Shown one piece after another: positions 32,314 through 39,459 of a DNA stretch of 39,459 bases. The stretch is from Saprospiraceae bacterium (GTDB lineage: Bacteria; Bacteroidota; Bacteroidia; Chitinophagales; Saprospiraceae). Position numbers and translations under genes: made by a program. Location of the stretch: contig JAIYCH010000083.1 in assembly GCA_027488135.1 (NCBI GenBank), positions 1 to 39,459 on the forward strand, given 5' to 3'. Within the stretch, counting starts at the first letter, position 1. The number at the start of each line of letters is the position of its first letter. The notes under the pieces were generated by a model that saw only the letters and a program-made list of their open reading frames with translations, did no database searches and was not told the DNA's origin.

Positions 32314-33513
32314 ATGAAAAAATTATTATTACTGGGAGTGCTTACTTTAGGGTTCCTCTCAACGATTTCTGCACAAGTTGCAGGTATTTCAGCGGAACGT
32401 CTAAGCAGGTTAGATACTTTTATCCTTTCCGAAGTGGCAAAGGGAAATATTCCGGGTGCTGTTACTTTAATCATAAAAGACGGGCTGTTGGTGCAACACA
32501 AAGCACTGGGTTTTAAGGATGCGGTAGCTAAATTACCTATGGAAAAGGACGATTTATTTTATATCCAGTCCATGACGAAGCCAATCATTACAGTCGCTTT
32601 TATGATGCTTTACGAAGAAGGAAAATTTTTACTGTCTGATCCTGTTTCCAAATATATTCCCGAATTTAAAAATGTGAGGGTCATAAAAAACAGAGAAGAT
32701 GGAATTAAAGGAGAAACGGACTCTCTACAATCGGAAATGACTATTTCCCAATTGCTTAGCCATACTTCCGGTCTTACCCACGGACTTGGTTCTGACAAGT
32801 TTGAAAAGGAATTTATGGCCAATTATTTTTTTCAGTTATACCCCAATATCCAAGGGAGAGTATCAAAAATTTCTTCTTTTCCGCTCTATGGTCAACCAGG
32901 TAAACAATGGCGATACAGCGCCGGGCCAGATATACTTTCTGCCCTAATTGAAAAGTTTTCAGGCCTTTCTACCGACGAATTTCTCAAAACGCGCATTTTC
33001 AAGCCACTGAATATGAATCAGACGTTTTATAATGTGCCAGACGCAGACCTGAACAAAATAGTAAAAGTTCATACGAAAGGAGAAAAAATTTCCCTCGCCG
33101 CCAATCAGCCACCTAAACAAGGGGTTAAACTTTGGAGCGGTGTAAACGCACTTTATTCGTCAGCAAAAGATTATGGTAATTTTTGCCAAATGCTGCTAAA
33201 TGGTGGTTCCTTCAATGGTAAACAATTACTAAGTAGAAAAACAATTGAGCTGATGACAGCTAATCATGCTGCTGATATGTTTATCAGACCTGGAGAGGGA
33301 TTTGGTTACGGTTTTGCCGTGGTAACAGACGTCGCTGCAACGAGATTCCCTGGTTCCGAAGGTCTTTTTTATTGGGAAGGAGCCTATAATACTCATTTCT
33401 TTATCGATCCGAAAGAGAATTTAATTGCCATTCTCATGACACAGGAAGCTAATTTCTCCTGGGAATATCATGGTCGCTTGCGCCAATTGGTTTACCAGGC
33501 ATTTATGGATTAG
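32314..33513 (+). CDS. Exported class C beta-lactamase-like serine hydrolase
   Basis: A serine hydrolase of the beta-lactamase/transpeptidase-like superfamily (esterase, DD-peptidase or amidase; substrate unknown). Signal peptide MKKLLLLGVLTLGFLSTISAQ shortened at its ends, with cleavage after SAQ. The nucleophile motif SxxK is in IQSMTKPI, the Tyr motif is in RYSAGPD (YSA rather than YSN), and LSHTSGLTHG is typical of class C esterases. The KTG box is not obvious near the end. ATG 32314 was chosen for its short basic N-terminus and nearby AGGA; ATG 32296 would add six residues. A terminator overlaps the stop codon. It is not evidence of antibiotic resistance by itself. Confidence 0.9.
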   Translation: MKKLLLLGVLTLGFLSTISAQVAGISAERLSRLDTFILSEVAKGNIPGAVTLIIKDGLLVQHKALGFKDAVAKLPMEKDDLFYIQSMTKPIITVAFMMLYEEGKFLLSDPVSKYIPEFKNVRVIKNREDGIKGETDSLQSEMTISQLLSHTSGLTHGLGSDKFEKEFMANYFFQLYPNIQGRVSKISSFPLYGQPGKQWRYSAGPDILSALIEKFSGLSTDEFLKTRIFKPLNMNQTFYNVPDADLNKIVKVHTKGEKISLAANQPPKQGVKLWSGVNALYSSAKDYGNFCQMLLNGGSFNGKQLLSRKTIELMTANHAADMFIRPGEGFGYGFAVVTDVAATRFPGSEGLFYWEGAYNTHFFIDPKENLIAILMTQEANFSWEYHGRLRQLVYQAFMD

Positions 33514-33536
33514 GCATTTTTTTAGCCTATTTTTTT
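33511..33536 (+). terminator. Terminator overlapping the hydrolase stop codon
   Basis: TAGGC (33511-33515, its TAG being the stop codon) pairs with GCCTA (33525-33529) around a 9-nt loop, then seven T residues. The stem is only 5 bp but the T-tract is good. The gap 33537-33669 to the next gene is AT-rich with no clear promoter. Confidence 0.55.
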
Positions 33537-33669
33537 ACGGTAAATAATTTAGTAGCTACGCTTAATAAAAATAGTGGCTTTATATTCTGCATGGATATAA
33601 GGTTACAAAATTATATATCTATATTTAATAACATTATTTAAGTAATCATTTAAGTTATAAATCTAATAT

Positions 33670-34428
33670 ATGTTGTCAGCCATTATTATAGAAGATGAAA
33701 AGCTAGCGCGGGAGGTTTTGATTTCATTATTAGAACAGTTTTTTGGTGATAAAATCAATATTTTGGGTGAAGCATCCAATGTCAAACAGGGTGTCTCTCT
33801 CATCCAAAAGTACCAACCGCAGCTGGTTTTCTTAGACATTCAGCTACGGGGATTAACGGGTTTCGATCTTTTTAACCATTTTGAGGAACCAAGATCTTTT
33901 GAAGTGGTTTTTACCACCGCCCACAAAGAACATGCTATAAAGGCGATACGGAGCGGTGCCTTTGATTATATTCTGAAGCCTATTGCCATAAATGACCTTT
34001 CAGACATGTTGAAAAGACTGGAAGTTCACCTGAATACAAAAAGCAAGGAAACCGCAAAGGCAATGCCTGCGGCCGAAGATGAGAATACAACAAAACAAAC
34101 CAGTAAATTAGTTATTCCTACGGCCAATGGGTATTCTTTAGAAAACAAGGAACTTATCATTTATTGTGAAGGAATGGGGAATTACACCAAAATTTATCTG
34201 ACTACAGGTAAAGAAATAATAATGTCTAAAACATTGAAATCCATAGAATTATCATTGGGCGATAATTTTTGTAGAATTCATAAATCTTATTTGGTTAATA
34301 ATAATCATATATTGAGATATTCAAGAAGTAATGGGTATAAAATTACCTTGACAAATGACACCGTGTTGGATGTCTCCTATAGAAATAACGAAAAGGTTTT
34401 GCAAATACTTAAAAAAATAAGCCATTGA
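33670..34428 (+). CDS. LytTR-family response regulator
   Basis: A 252-residue regulator. A receiver domain (1-120) with IIIEDE acidic pair, phospho-acceptor D56 in LVFLDIQL, the Thr in FTTAHKEHA and the Lys in YILKPI. A low-complexity linker (about 125-145) leads to a LytTR DNA-binding domain (about 150-250) with the IIYCEGMGNYTKIYLT and FCRIHKSYLVNN motifs. It is followed after one base by its probable kinase (TGA-A-ATG), so they form a LytS/LytR-type two-component pair with the regulator first. Confidence 0.95.
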   Translation: MLSAIIIEDEKLAREVLISLLEQFFGDKINILGEASNVKQGVSLIQKYQPQLVFLDIQLRGLTGFDLFNHFEEPRSFEVVFTTAHKEHAIKAIRSGAFDYILKPIAINDLSDMLKRLEVHLNTKSKETAKAMPAAEDENTTKQTSKLVIPTANGYSLENKELIIYCEGMGNYTKIYLTTGKEIIMSKTLKSIELSLGDNFCRIHKSYLVNNNHILRYSRSNGYKITLTNDTVLDVSYRNNEKVLQILKKISH

Positions 34429-34429
34429 A

Positions 34430-37400
34430 ATGGGTAAATATCTGACTATATTAAGTCTTTTCCTGAATATTTCTCTATGGTCACAACGCCCTCCTTTCAA
34501 GGAATTTAATGTTGATAACGGTTTACCCAGCAATATGGTACGTTGTGTATTTAAAGATTCGAAAGGATTGATCTGGATTGGCACCCAAAGCGGATTGGTT
34601 CGCTATGATGGAAAAAACTTTTTTGTATTTGATGAATCCAATGGATTAGCAGCTAATGAAGTATGGAGTATCACAGAAGACGGTTTTGGTAATTTATGGT
34701 TTAGTGCCTATGGTAAAGGGGTAGTAAAATATAATGGGAAATCCTTTACTAATTATAATACCTCCAATGGGCTTGCCGGGAACAAGATACGAAAGGTGTA
34801 TTATTCAAAAAAAATGGACCGCGTTTTTATTGGGACGGAAAATGGCCTAAGTATCTTTAATGGTTTTTCTTTTCAAAATATTGGCAAGGTTCCTAACAAG
34901 TTTGGAACCATTGTGATGGACATCACAGAGTGGAATGATTCTATTTATGTGACGAATCATTTTTCTAAAATAGAGGTTTTAACTACTAAAAATAATAAGC
35001 CCTATCGATTGGAAAATAGATCTGCTTTTATCAGTAATGGCAGATTTCTTTCGTCCATTCATAATCAAGATCAGTTTGTCGTGGCTACCAGCATGAATGG
35101 CTTGCAAGTTTTTAATAACCATTTGGGAAGATTAGATTCCATGAAAGCGCCGTTGATCTGGGCAATGGAAAAGGGCGAAGGAAATGATGTTTATATGGCA
35201 AGCTGGAATATTTATGATGCGAAAGGAGGCTTATATAAATATGATGGTACGTTTTTGACAGATTTAACACAAGAATGGAAATTGCCATCCACTTTTTGTT
35301 GGTCTGTTTTTTACGATAAAGTAGAAAAGCAGTTATGGTTAAGCACCCTCGATAAAGGTATTGTTGTGATAAATTTAAATAAGGAAATAGACATTTTCCC
35401 AACACCTTCAGCGAGTGAAAAACCAATCATTTATAACGCAATATTTAAAGATCAATATGGGCGTATGTGGTTAGGAGCCCAGGATAATATATATGTTTAC
35501 GACAACAATAAACTGGTAAAACATTATAAGGCAGAGGAACTAAAAAAGAAATTATTAGATTTTGCTAATCGTCACCCTGAGAATACTTATAGCTGGACAC
35601 AGAATCCTGATAAAAATATTTTTGATAAAATGAAAGCTGAATTTATTGCCACAAAGGGTTTTCGGGTAAATCAGTTTATGAATGGAAATGATGGCAAGCT
35701 ATGGGTCTCAGCTACCTTTGGTATCTTTAGGCTGTCAAAAGATTTTCAAATTGATTTTTTTGATTTTGAAGAGGGTGGGCATGTTTTAAAAACAACGAAT
35801 AATACATTAATATATAGTATTACTTACAGTAGCATGTATCTGTTTCCAGACATTCCCCGGCCTGATAAACATACCTTATATTCTTTTTCCAAATCGGACA
35901 CTCCCCGTAACTTAACCAGGATGATTCAAAACGGGAAGGATATCTGGTTTTCCTCCTTCACGGAAGGCTTGTTTCACTGGCAGGAAGTGGGCGGTCAGCT
36001 GATTAAAAAACAGAGGCATTTTTTAGGGGAAAATTTCTCCGACATGGATATAAGCAAAGACCAAAAGCTTATTTTAAATGAGAAGGATAGCAGAATCTGG
36101 ATAGTAGCTAACCATAGCGATGATAGCCTGGTTGTAGAGAAAAAGTTGATTCCAAATATTGACTTTAATGGAACATCTATTCTGTTCCACAAGTGTTTTC
36201 GCGATTATTTAATTATTGGGACAAATAAGGGAATTAATATTTTAAAAAATGATAAGGTTATTTATTTTTTAAATTATGAGGAAGGATTGCCCTCTTTGCA
36301 ATTCAAGGATGCCTTCATAGATGAAAAAGACCTGCTTTGGGTTTTATCAGACAGCTATTTATTTTCCTTGAATTTAAAGTTGATTTTAAATAATAAGATG
36401 GTTAAAGATGAAAAGATACAGATTAAAAGCATTGAATATTTAAAAACGAATACGGTCAGGCAGGGGAATGATTTATTGAACCTGAAGGAACAATCCTACA
36501 TTAAAGTTCCTTATGATTTGGCAGCATTGGAAATCAAGTTTTATGCCCATGACATTTACAAAGGTGGAAAGGCATCGTATCGTTATTTGGTAAATGGAAG
36601 GGATAATGGCTGGTCCAGTTTTGAACCGGAAGGTATCCTTCAGGTCATCGCCTGGGCTCCTGGTAAATATCAAATTTCATTGCAGGGTAAGAATCTATCT
36701 ACCGGTAAATTCTATCCATCCACCCAATTGAATCTCGAGATATTACCTCCATTTTGGGCCAGCTTATGGTTCAGACTTTTAATGTTGCTGCTTCTTATTG
36801 GTGGCATTTTTTTAATTGCCAGAAATAGGATAAAAAGGATCAGAGCAGAAGAACAGGAAAAAAATGAACTGCAGCAAAAAATTTTGGAAACAAAAATGGA
36901 AGCGTTGCGGTCGCAGATGAATCCACATTTTACTTTTAATGCACTGAATACCATTCAATATTATTTCTTGAAAAATAACGTGCAGGAAGGATTACATTTC
37001 CTTACCAGTTTTTCAAAATTAATTCGGCAGACCATTGAAAATGCCTCGAAGGAAAGTATATTGCTGGAAGAAGAACTTGATTATATCAAACAATATATTG
37101 CTATACAGCAATTGCGGTTTCCGGAAATAAAGTTGTTATGGGAAATTAGCGACGCGGTAGATATCCATAAAACCTTTTTGCCGCCTATGATTTTACAACC
37201 ATTCATAGAAAATATATTTGAGCATGCCTTTGAGGAAGGGAATGAAAACCAGCCGGTTATTGGATTTAGGATTGACAAGACAGAACGGGGCTTGGAAATA
37301 AGGATCACGGACAACGGGATGGGATATGAATCGGGAAAGAAAGTGAGTGGACATGTATCGAGAGGCATTCAACTTATTGAGGAAAGGATCTCCCTATTGA

Positions 37401-37516
37401 ACACCTCTTTGGGACGCGAGGCCTATTTTCTGGGCTTGACAGACCATTCAAAACAAGGAAAAGGGAAAGGGACAGAAGTGCTGTTTGTTATGCCGGAAAG
37501 GGTAGAAGCTGGGTAG
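34430..37516 (+). CDS. Sensor histidine kinase with beta-propeller sensor (LytS/YehU type)
   Basis: A 1028-residue membrane kinase. After a short signal-like segment, a periplasmic two-component-regulator propeller of repeats (DSKGLIWIGTQSGLVRYDG, DGFGNLWFSAYGKGVVKYNG shortened to its core GNLWFSAYGKGVV) runs to about 650. A Y_Y_Y-like beta-sandwich follows (about 680-765), then a membrane helix near 775-797 and a coiled coil. The His-kinase motif is QMNPHFTFNALN (about 828-839), with Thr where Leu is usual, and a C-terminal HATPase carries ITDNGMGYES and RGIQLIEERI. It lies one base downstream of the LytTR regulator. The ligand is unknown; propeller kinases often sense sugars or cell-wall pieces in Bacteroidota. 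Confidence 0.94.
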   Translation: MGKYLTILSLFLNISLWSQRPPFKEFNVDNGLPSNMVRCVFKDSKGLIWIGTQSGLVRYDGKNFFVFDESNGLAANEVWSITEDGFGNLWFSAYGKGVVKYNGKSFTNYNTSNGLAGNKIRKVYYSKKMDRVFIGTENGLSIFNGFSFQNIGKVPNKFGTIVMDITEWNDSIYVTNHFSKIEVLTTKNNKPYRLENRSAFISNGRFLSSIHNQDQFVVATSMNGLQVFNNHLGRLDSMKAPLIWAMEKGEGNDVYMASWNIYDAKGGLYKYDGTFLTDLTQEWKLPSTFCWSVFYDKVEKQLWLSTLDKGIVVINLNKEIDIFPTPSASEKPIIYNAIFKDQYGRMWLGAQDNIYVYDNNKLVKHYKAEELKKKLLDFANRHPENTYSWTQNPDKNIFDKMKAEFIATKGFRVNQFMNGNDGKLWVSATFGIFRLSKDFQIDFFDFEEGGHVLKTTNNTLIYSITYSSMYLFPDIPRPDKHTLYSFSKSDTPRNLTRMIQNGKDIWFSSFTEGLFHWQEVGGQLIKKQRHFLGENFSDMDISKDQKLILNEKDSRIWIVANHSDDSLVVEKKLIPNIDFNGTSILFHKCFRDYLIIGTNKGINILKNDKVIYFLNYEEGLPSLQFKDAFIDEKDLLWVLSDSYLFSLNLKLILNNKMVKDEKIQIKSIEYLKTNTVRQGNDLLNLKEQSYIKVPYDLAALEIKFYAHDIYKGGKASYRYLVNGRDNGWSSFEPEGILQVIAWAPGKYQISLQGKNLSTGKFYPSTQLNLEILPPFWASLWFRLLMLLLLIGGIFLIARNRIKRIRAEEQEKNELQQKILETKMEALRSQMNPHFTFNALNTIQYYFLKNNVQEGLHFLTSFSKLIRQTIENASKESILLEEELDYIKQYIAIQQLRFPEIKLLWEISDAVDIHKTFLPPMILQPFIENIFEHAFEEGNENQPVIGFRIDKTERGLEIRITDNGMGYESGKKVSGHVSRGIQLIEERISLLNTSLGREAYFLGLTDHSKQGKGKGTEVLFVMPERVEAG

Positions 37517-37552
37517 GAAAAAATTTTAGGAAAATTGAGGTAGGGTTAATAA

Positions 37553-37568
37553 TTGACAACCTTGTCAA
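37553..37568. repeat. Short palindrome between the kinase and the MoxR-like gene
   Basis: TTGACA, ACCT, TGTCAA: a perfect 6-bp stem with a 4-nt loop. No T-tract follows, so it is a poor terminator. It lies 26 bp upstream of a -7 element and might be an operator. Confidence 0.35.
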
Positions 37569-37593
37569 AATAATTTCCATCAGGAATTGCCCA

Positions 37594-37601
37594 TAAATTT
37601 G
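37594..37601 (+). promoter_or_regulatory. Candidate -7 element for the MoxR-like gene
   Basis: TAAATTTG fits TAnnTTTG exactly and lies 25 nt before the ATG at 37627. No TTG lies 20 bp upstream. It supports the MoxR-like gene being a separate transcript from the kinase. Confidence 0.4.
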
Positions 37602-37626
37602 TCCTGTTGTTCTTAAATTCTTCCCT

Positions 37627-39063
37627 ATGTTTCTGAAAAATATTGGCGTTCTTGGTTTCGATCCGTTGGAAAAAGTGATTCTCGCAGCGCTCCTTACGGA
37701 AGAACCTATGCTTATTATTGGTAAACCCGGTACCGATAAGGCAAATCTGCTGGCTTATATCTCCCAGGCCTTGGGCCTTTCCTTTAAAAAGGTGAATGCC
37801 GCGTTGACATGTAAGCTAGCACTCACTGGAATGCCTGTTATCAAAGATAATGAGGATAAAATTACGTTTATTAGATCGCGGAGTAGTGTCTGGAAGGATG
37901 AAGCTCTGGTTTTTGATCTCATTAATGAGACGAAACCTAAATGTTTTGGTCTTATCAGTTCCATTCTTTTCGATAAACAAATATATGGCTATTCGCTGGA
38001 TAAACTCCAGTACAGATGGGCAACCATGGAGGATACAAACCTTTTTAACAGGGATATGACGGCTTTTAAACGCCAGAATATTTATCTGGAAGAGGAATTA
38101 GTGGAAAATTTTGGTTTTATTATTGATGCTCCTACCTGGGAGTCATTTAGCGTCGAAGAGAAAGATGAAGGGTTTTTAACCGTGTTTACACAGCCTGTTA
38201 GGGAGATAAATGCTGAATTGATCGCTTTTATTAATAAACTCAAACCGCTCTATAAGGAGCAATTGCTATTTCCGAAAATTCAACTGGCAGGTTATGCCAG
38301 CCAGGTCACTTCCATGATGAATAAAGGCGGTGTTTATATTTCAGTGCAAAGATCTATGCATCTGCTTCGGAATTTTATCGCATTGGACTTGGTGCATGAA
38401 CATTGGCCGGCAAAAGGTCATAAGGAAAATATAGGCGATATACTGCTGTTAGGTTTAACATGTAGCCTCTCCCAAAAAGCATTTCAAGAAAAATTACCCA
38501 CGCGCTTGTTAAAAGCCATACACCATAATACCATGCAAATTATTTTTAATGAAAATCAGGAAAACGATTGGATTGGCTATTTTATGAAGGCTGGTCTAAC
38601 CAAAAAAATGGATATGCTTTTCGATGAAAAAGTGGATAAAGACCTTAAAAGTTTGACGTTTATACACTTTTTCAATCATTCTTCCATCACGGAAAGAGCC
38701 ATGTTGGTCTTTTCTGCTCATCCTATCCTCGATCGGTTTGACGTTCTGAATGATGAGGCTTTTAATATGATGACCCACTGTTTTAAGGAAATACTTCATG
38801 TCGATGGGGAATTAAAATGGCTTGAATTTGACGTTCATAAGGAAAAAGGAAATTTAGTCTGGTTCAATTGTCAAGCCTATCTGCTTTCACTGCCTGGTGG
38901 TCAAACAACCAAGAGGTACAAAAGAGGGTATCAGTTTTTTATTTATTTGTTGACGCATGACAAACTAATCATCGACCCGGGATATGTTGAAATGGAATTA
39001 AATGATTGTTTTGAAAAATGCCAGGTAATCTTAAAATTTAAAAAACAAGAAAAACTTAGTTAA
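37627..39063 (+). CDS. MoxR-like AAA+ protein with degenerate nucleotide site
   Basis: A 478-residue protein that looks like a MoxR-type AAA+ ATPase in its first 300 residues: a GFDPLEKVILAALLTEEPMLIIGKPG opening shortened here to VILAALLTEEPMLIIG, a Walker A-like GKPGTDKAN (32-40), a Walker B-like LVFDLIN (94-100) and a sensor-like WATMEDTN (131-138). Walker A has Asp for Gly (37) and Ala for Ser/Thr (39), and the Walker B Glu is Leu (98), so ATP hydrolysis is doubtful. The C-terminal 180 residues match nothing I know. The gene is followed after 1 nt by an unknown partner, as in MoxR gene sets that normally add a VWA protein. No signal or membrane segment. Confidence 0.7.
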   Translation: MFLKNIGVLGFDPLEKVILAALLTEEPMLIIGKPGTDKANLLAYISQALGLSFKKVNAALTCKLALTGMPVIKDNEDKITFIRSRSSVWKDEALVFDLINETKPKCFGLISSILFDKQIYGYSLDKLQYRWATMEDTNLFNRDMTAFKRQNIYLEEELVENFGFIIDAPTWESFSVEEKDEGFLTVFTQPVREINAELIAFINKLKPLYKEQLLFPKIQLAGYASQVTSMMNKGGVYISVQRSMHLLRNFIALDLVHEHWPAKGHKENIGDILLLGLTCSLSQKAFQEKLPTRLLKAIHHNTMQIIFNENQENDWIGYFMKAGLTKKMDMLFDEKVDKDLKSLTFIHFFNHSSITERAMLVFSAHPILDRFDVLNDEAFNMMTHCFKEILHVDGELKWLEFDVHKEKGNLVWFNCQAYLLSLPGGQTTKRYKRGYQFFIYLLTHDKLIIDPGYVEMELNDCFEKCQVILKFKKQEKLS

Positions 39064-39064
39064 A

Positions 39065-39459
39065 ATGATTACCAATTATATGCCATATCCATTTTATTAT
39101 AGAGATGGATACCCTAAGAGCTTACATCTTGCTAATGTCTATTTTCCAAATGAAGTATCTCTGCCAAATAGGGTCAAATATTATTTTAAAGCATCGGTTG
39201 CATTTTCCTCTTATGAAGAATACCTGCTTTCCCTAATTGTAAAACAGGGTTGGAAGGATTTCGAGGAAGCTAAAGTACGATTAAATCTGCCAGATAAAAG
39301 ACATATTGTAGTGGATTGTAAGGAAAAAGTGGGTTTTGTTTTCTCAGGTATCGATGACAAATTAGTGATAAGAAATATGCTGGTACTGGCTGCCTGTGGG
39401 GAGAATATCTACCATCCTGACCATCCGCTTATTTTCTCAGATAAACGCATGAACAGGCA
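39065..39459 (+). CDS. Unknown protein, 5' part only (runs off the window)
   Basis: The open frame from ATG 39065 continues to the window end (131 full codons). I do not recognise it. The start reads MITNYMPYPFYYRDGYP, followed by an alternating segment (YYFKASVAFSSYEEYLLSLI), a helix with WKDFEEAKVRLNL, then RHIVVDCKEKVGFVFSGIDD. No signal peptide. It begins one base after the stop of the MoxR-like gene, so it is almost certainly in the same operon and may be the functional partner. Any VWA domain would have to lie beyond the window. Confidence 0.65.
   Translation, partial: MITNYMPYPFYYRDGYPKSLHLANVYFPNEVSLPNRVKYYFKASVAFSSYEEYLLSLIVKQGWKDFEEAKVRLNLPDKRHIVVDCKEKVGFVFSGIDDKLVIRNMLVLAACGENIYHPDHPLIFSDKRMNR

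Noticed and set aside
32314-33513. Antibiotic-resistance beta-lactamase
   Set aside because: The YSA motif and LSHTSGLTHG pattern suit esterase or peptidase members of the family; no KTG box is evident, so resistance is not supported.
1-39459. CRISPR array, insertion sequence, rRNA or riboswitch
   Set aside because: No regularly spaced repeats, transposase or integrase motifs, rRNA signatures or known riboswitch cores were recognised anywhere in the window.

Overview
The window comes from a member of the Bacteroidota, most likely the Saprospiria/Cytophagia side of the phylum (lineage is inference). Supporting signs are AT-rich DNA, a SusC/SusD pair, gldD and gldE, the mutY-ssb-gldE-gldD gene order, a LytTR regulator with a propeller-type sensor kinase, and promoters of the Bacteroidota type (TTG, about 20 bp, TAnnTTTG) instead of the sigma70 type.

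Layout. Bases 1-2580 hold a TonB-dependent receptor with an N-terminal heavy-metal domain. Bases 2809-19976 are almost entirely minus-strand housekeeping genes. One set is rlmD, an unknown 115-residue gene, a degenerate receiver protein and rmlA. Then come recA, a small Bacteroidota-type protein and a DUF2147 protein. The gliding/repair block is gldD, gldE, ssb, mutY and an ECF sigma factor. The last set is a nine-gene run, accA to lptG, with fatty-acid, lysine/peptidoglycan, RNase HII, SPOR, RodA, queuosine-tRNA and LPS-export genes. A divergent region at about 20 kb carries tandem tRNA-Asp genes with a clear promoter and terminator. Next is a small defence-like island: an AbiEi/AbiEii type IV toxin-antitoxin pair and an AAA/DUF4143 ATPase on the opposite strand. 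From 23.9 kb everything reads plus: a Gfo/Idh/MocA oxidoreductase interrupted by one stop codon, susC/susD, a phosphoserine phosphatase-SerA fusion, a 53-residue antitoxin-like protein, a class C beta-lactamase-like hydrolase, a LytTR regulator with its kinase, and a MoxR-like protein followed by an unknown gene that runs off the window.

Most noteworthy. (1) In the SerA-like half of the fusion all three catalytic positions are replaced, while the phosphatase half is intact. (2) GldE has lost its DUF21 membrane domain, and three short palindromes lie at the place where it should be. (3) A TrpF-like protein without the catalytic Cys sits in the dapA-rnhB operon. (4) The MoxR-like ATPase at the right edge has degenerate nucleotide-binding motifs and an unknown partner; it is the best candidate for an undescribed system, but it is cut by the window end. 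(5) Two striking inverted repeats occur: 19-bp arms just before the start codon of a small gene, and a perfect 15-bp-arm palindrome against the -33 element of the DUF4143 ATPase promoter. No CRISPR array, insertion sequence, integrase or rRNA was seen.
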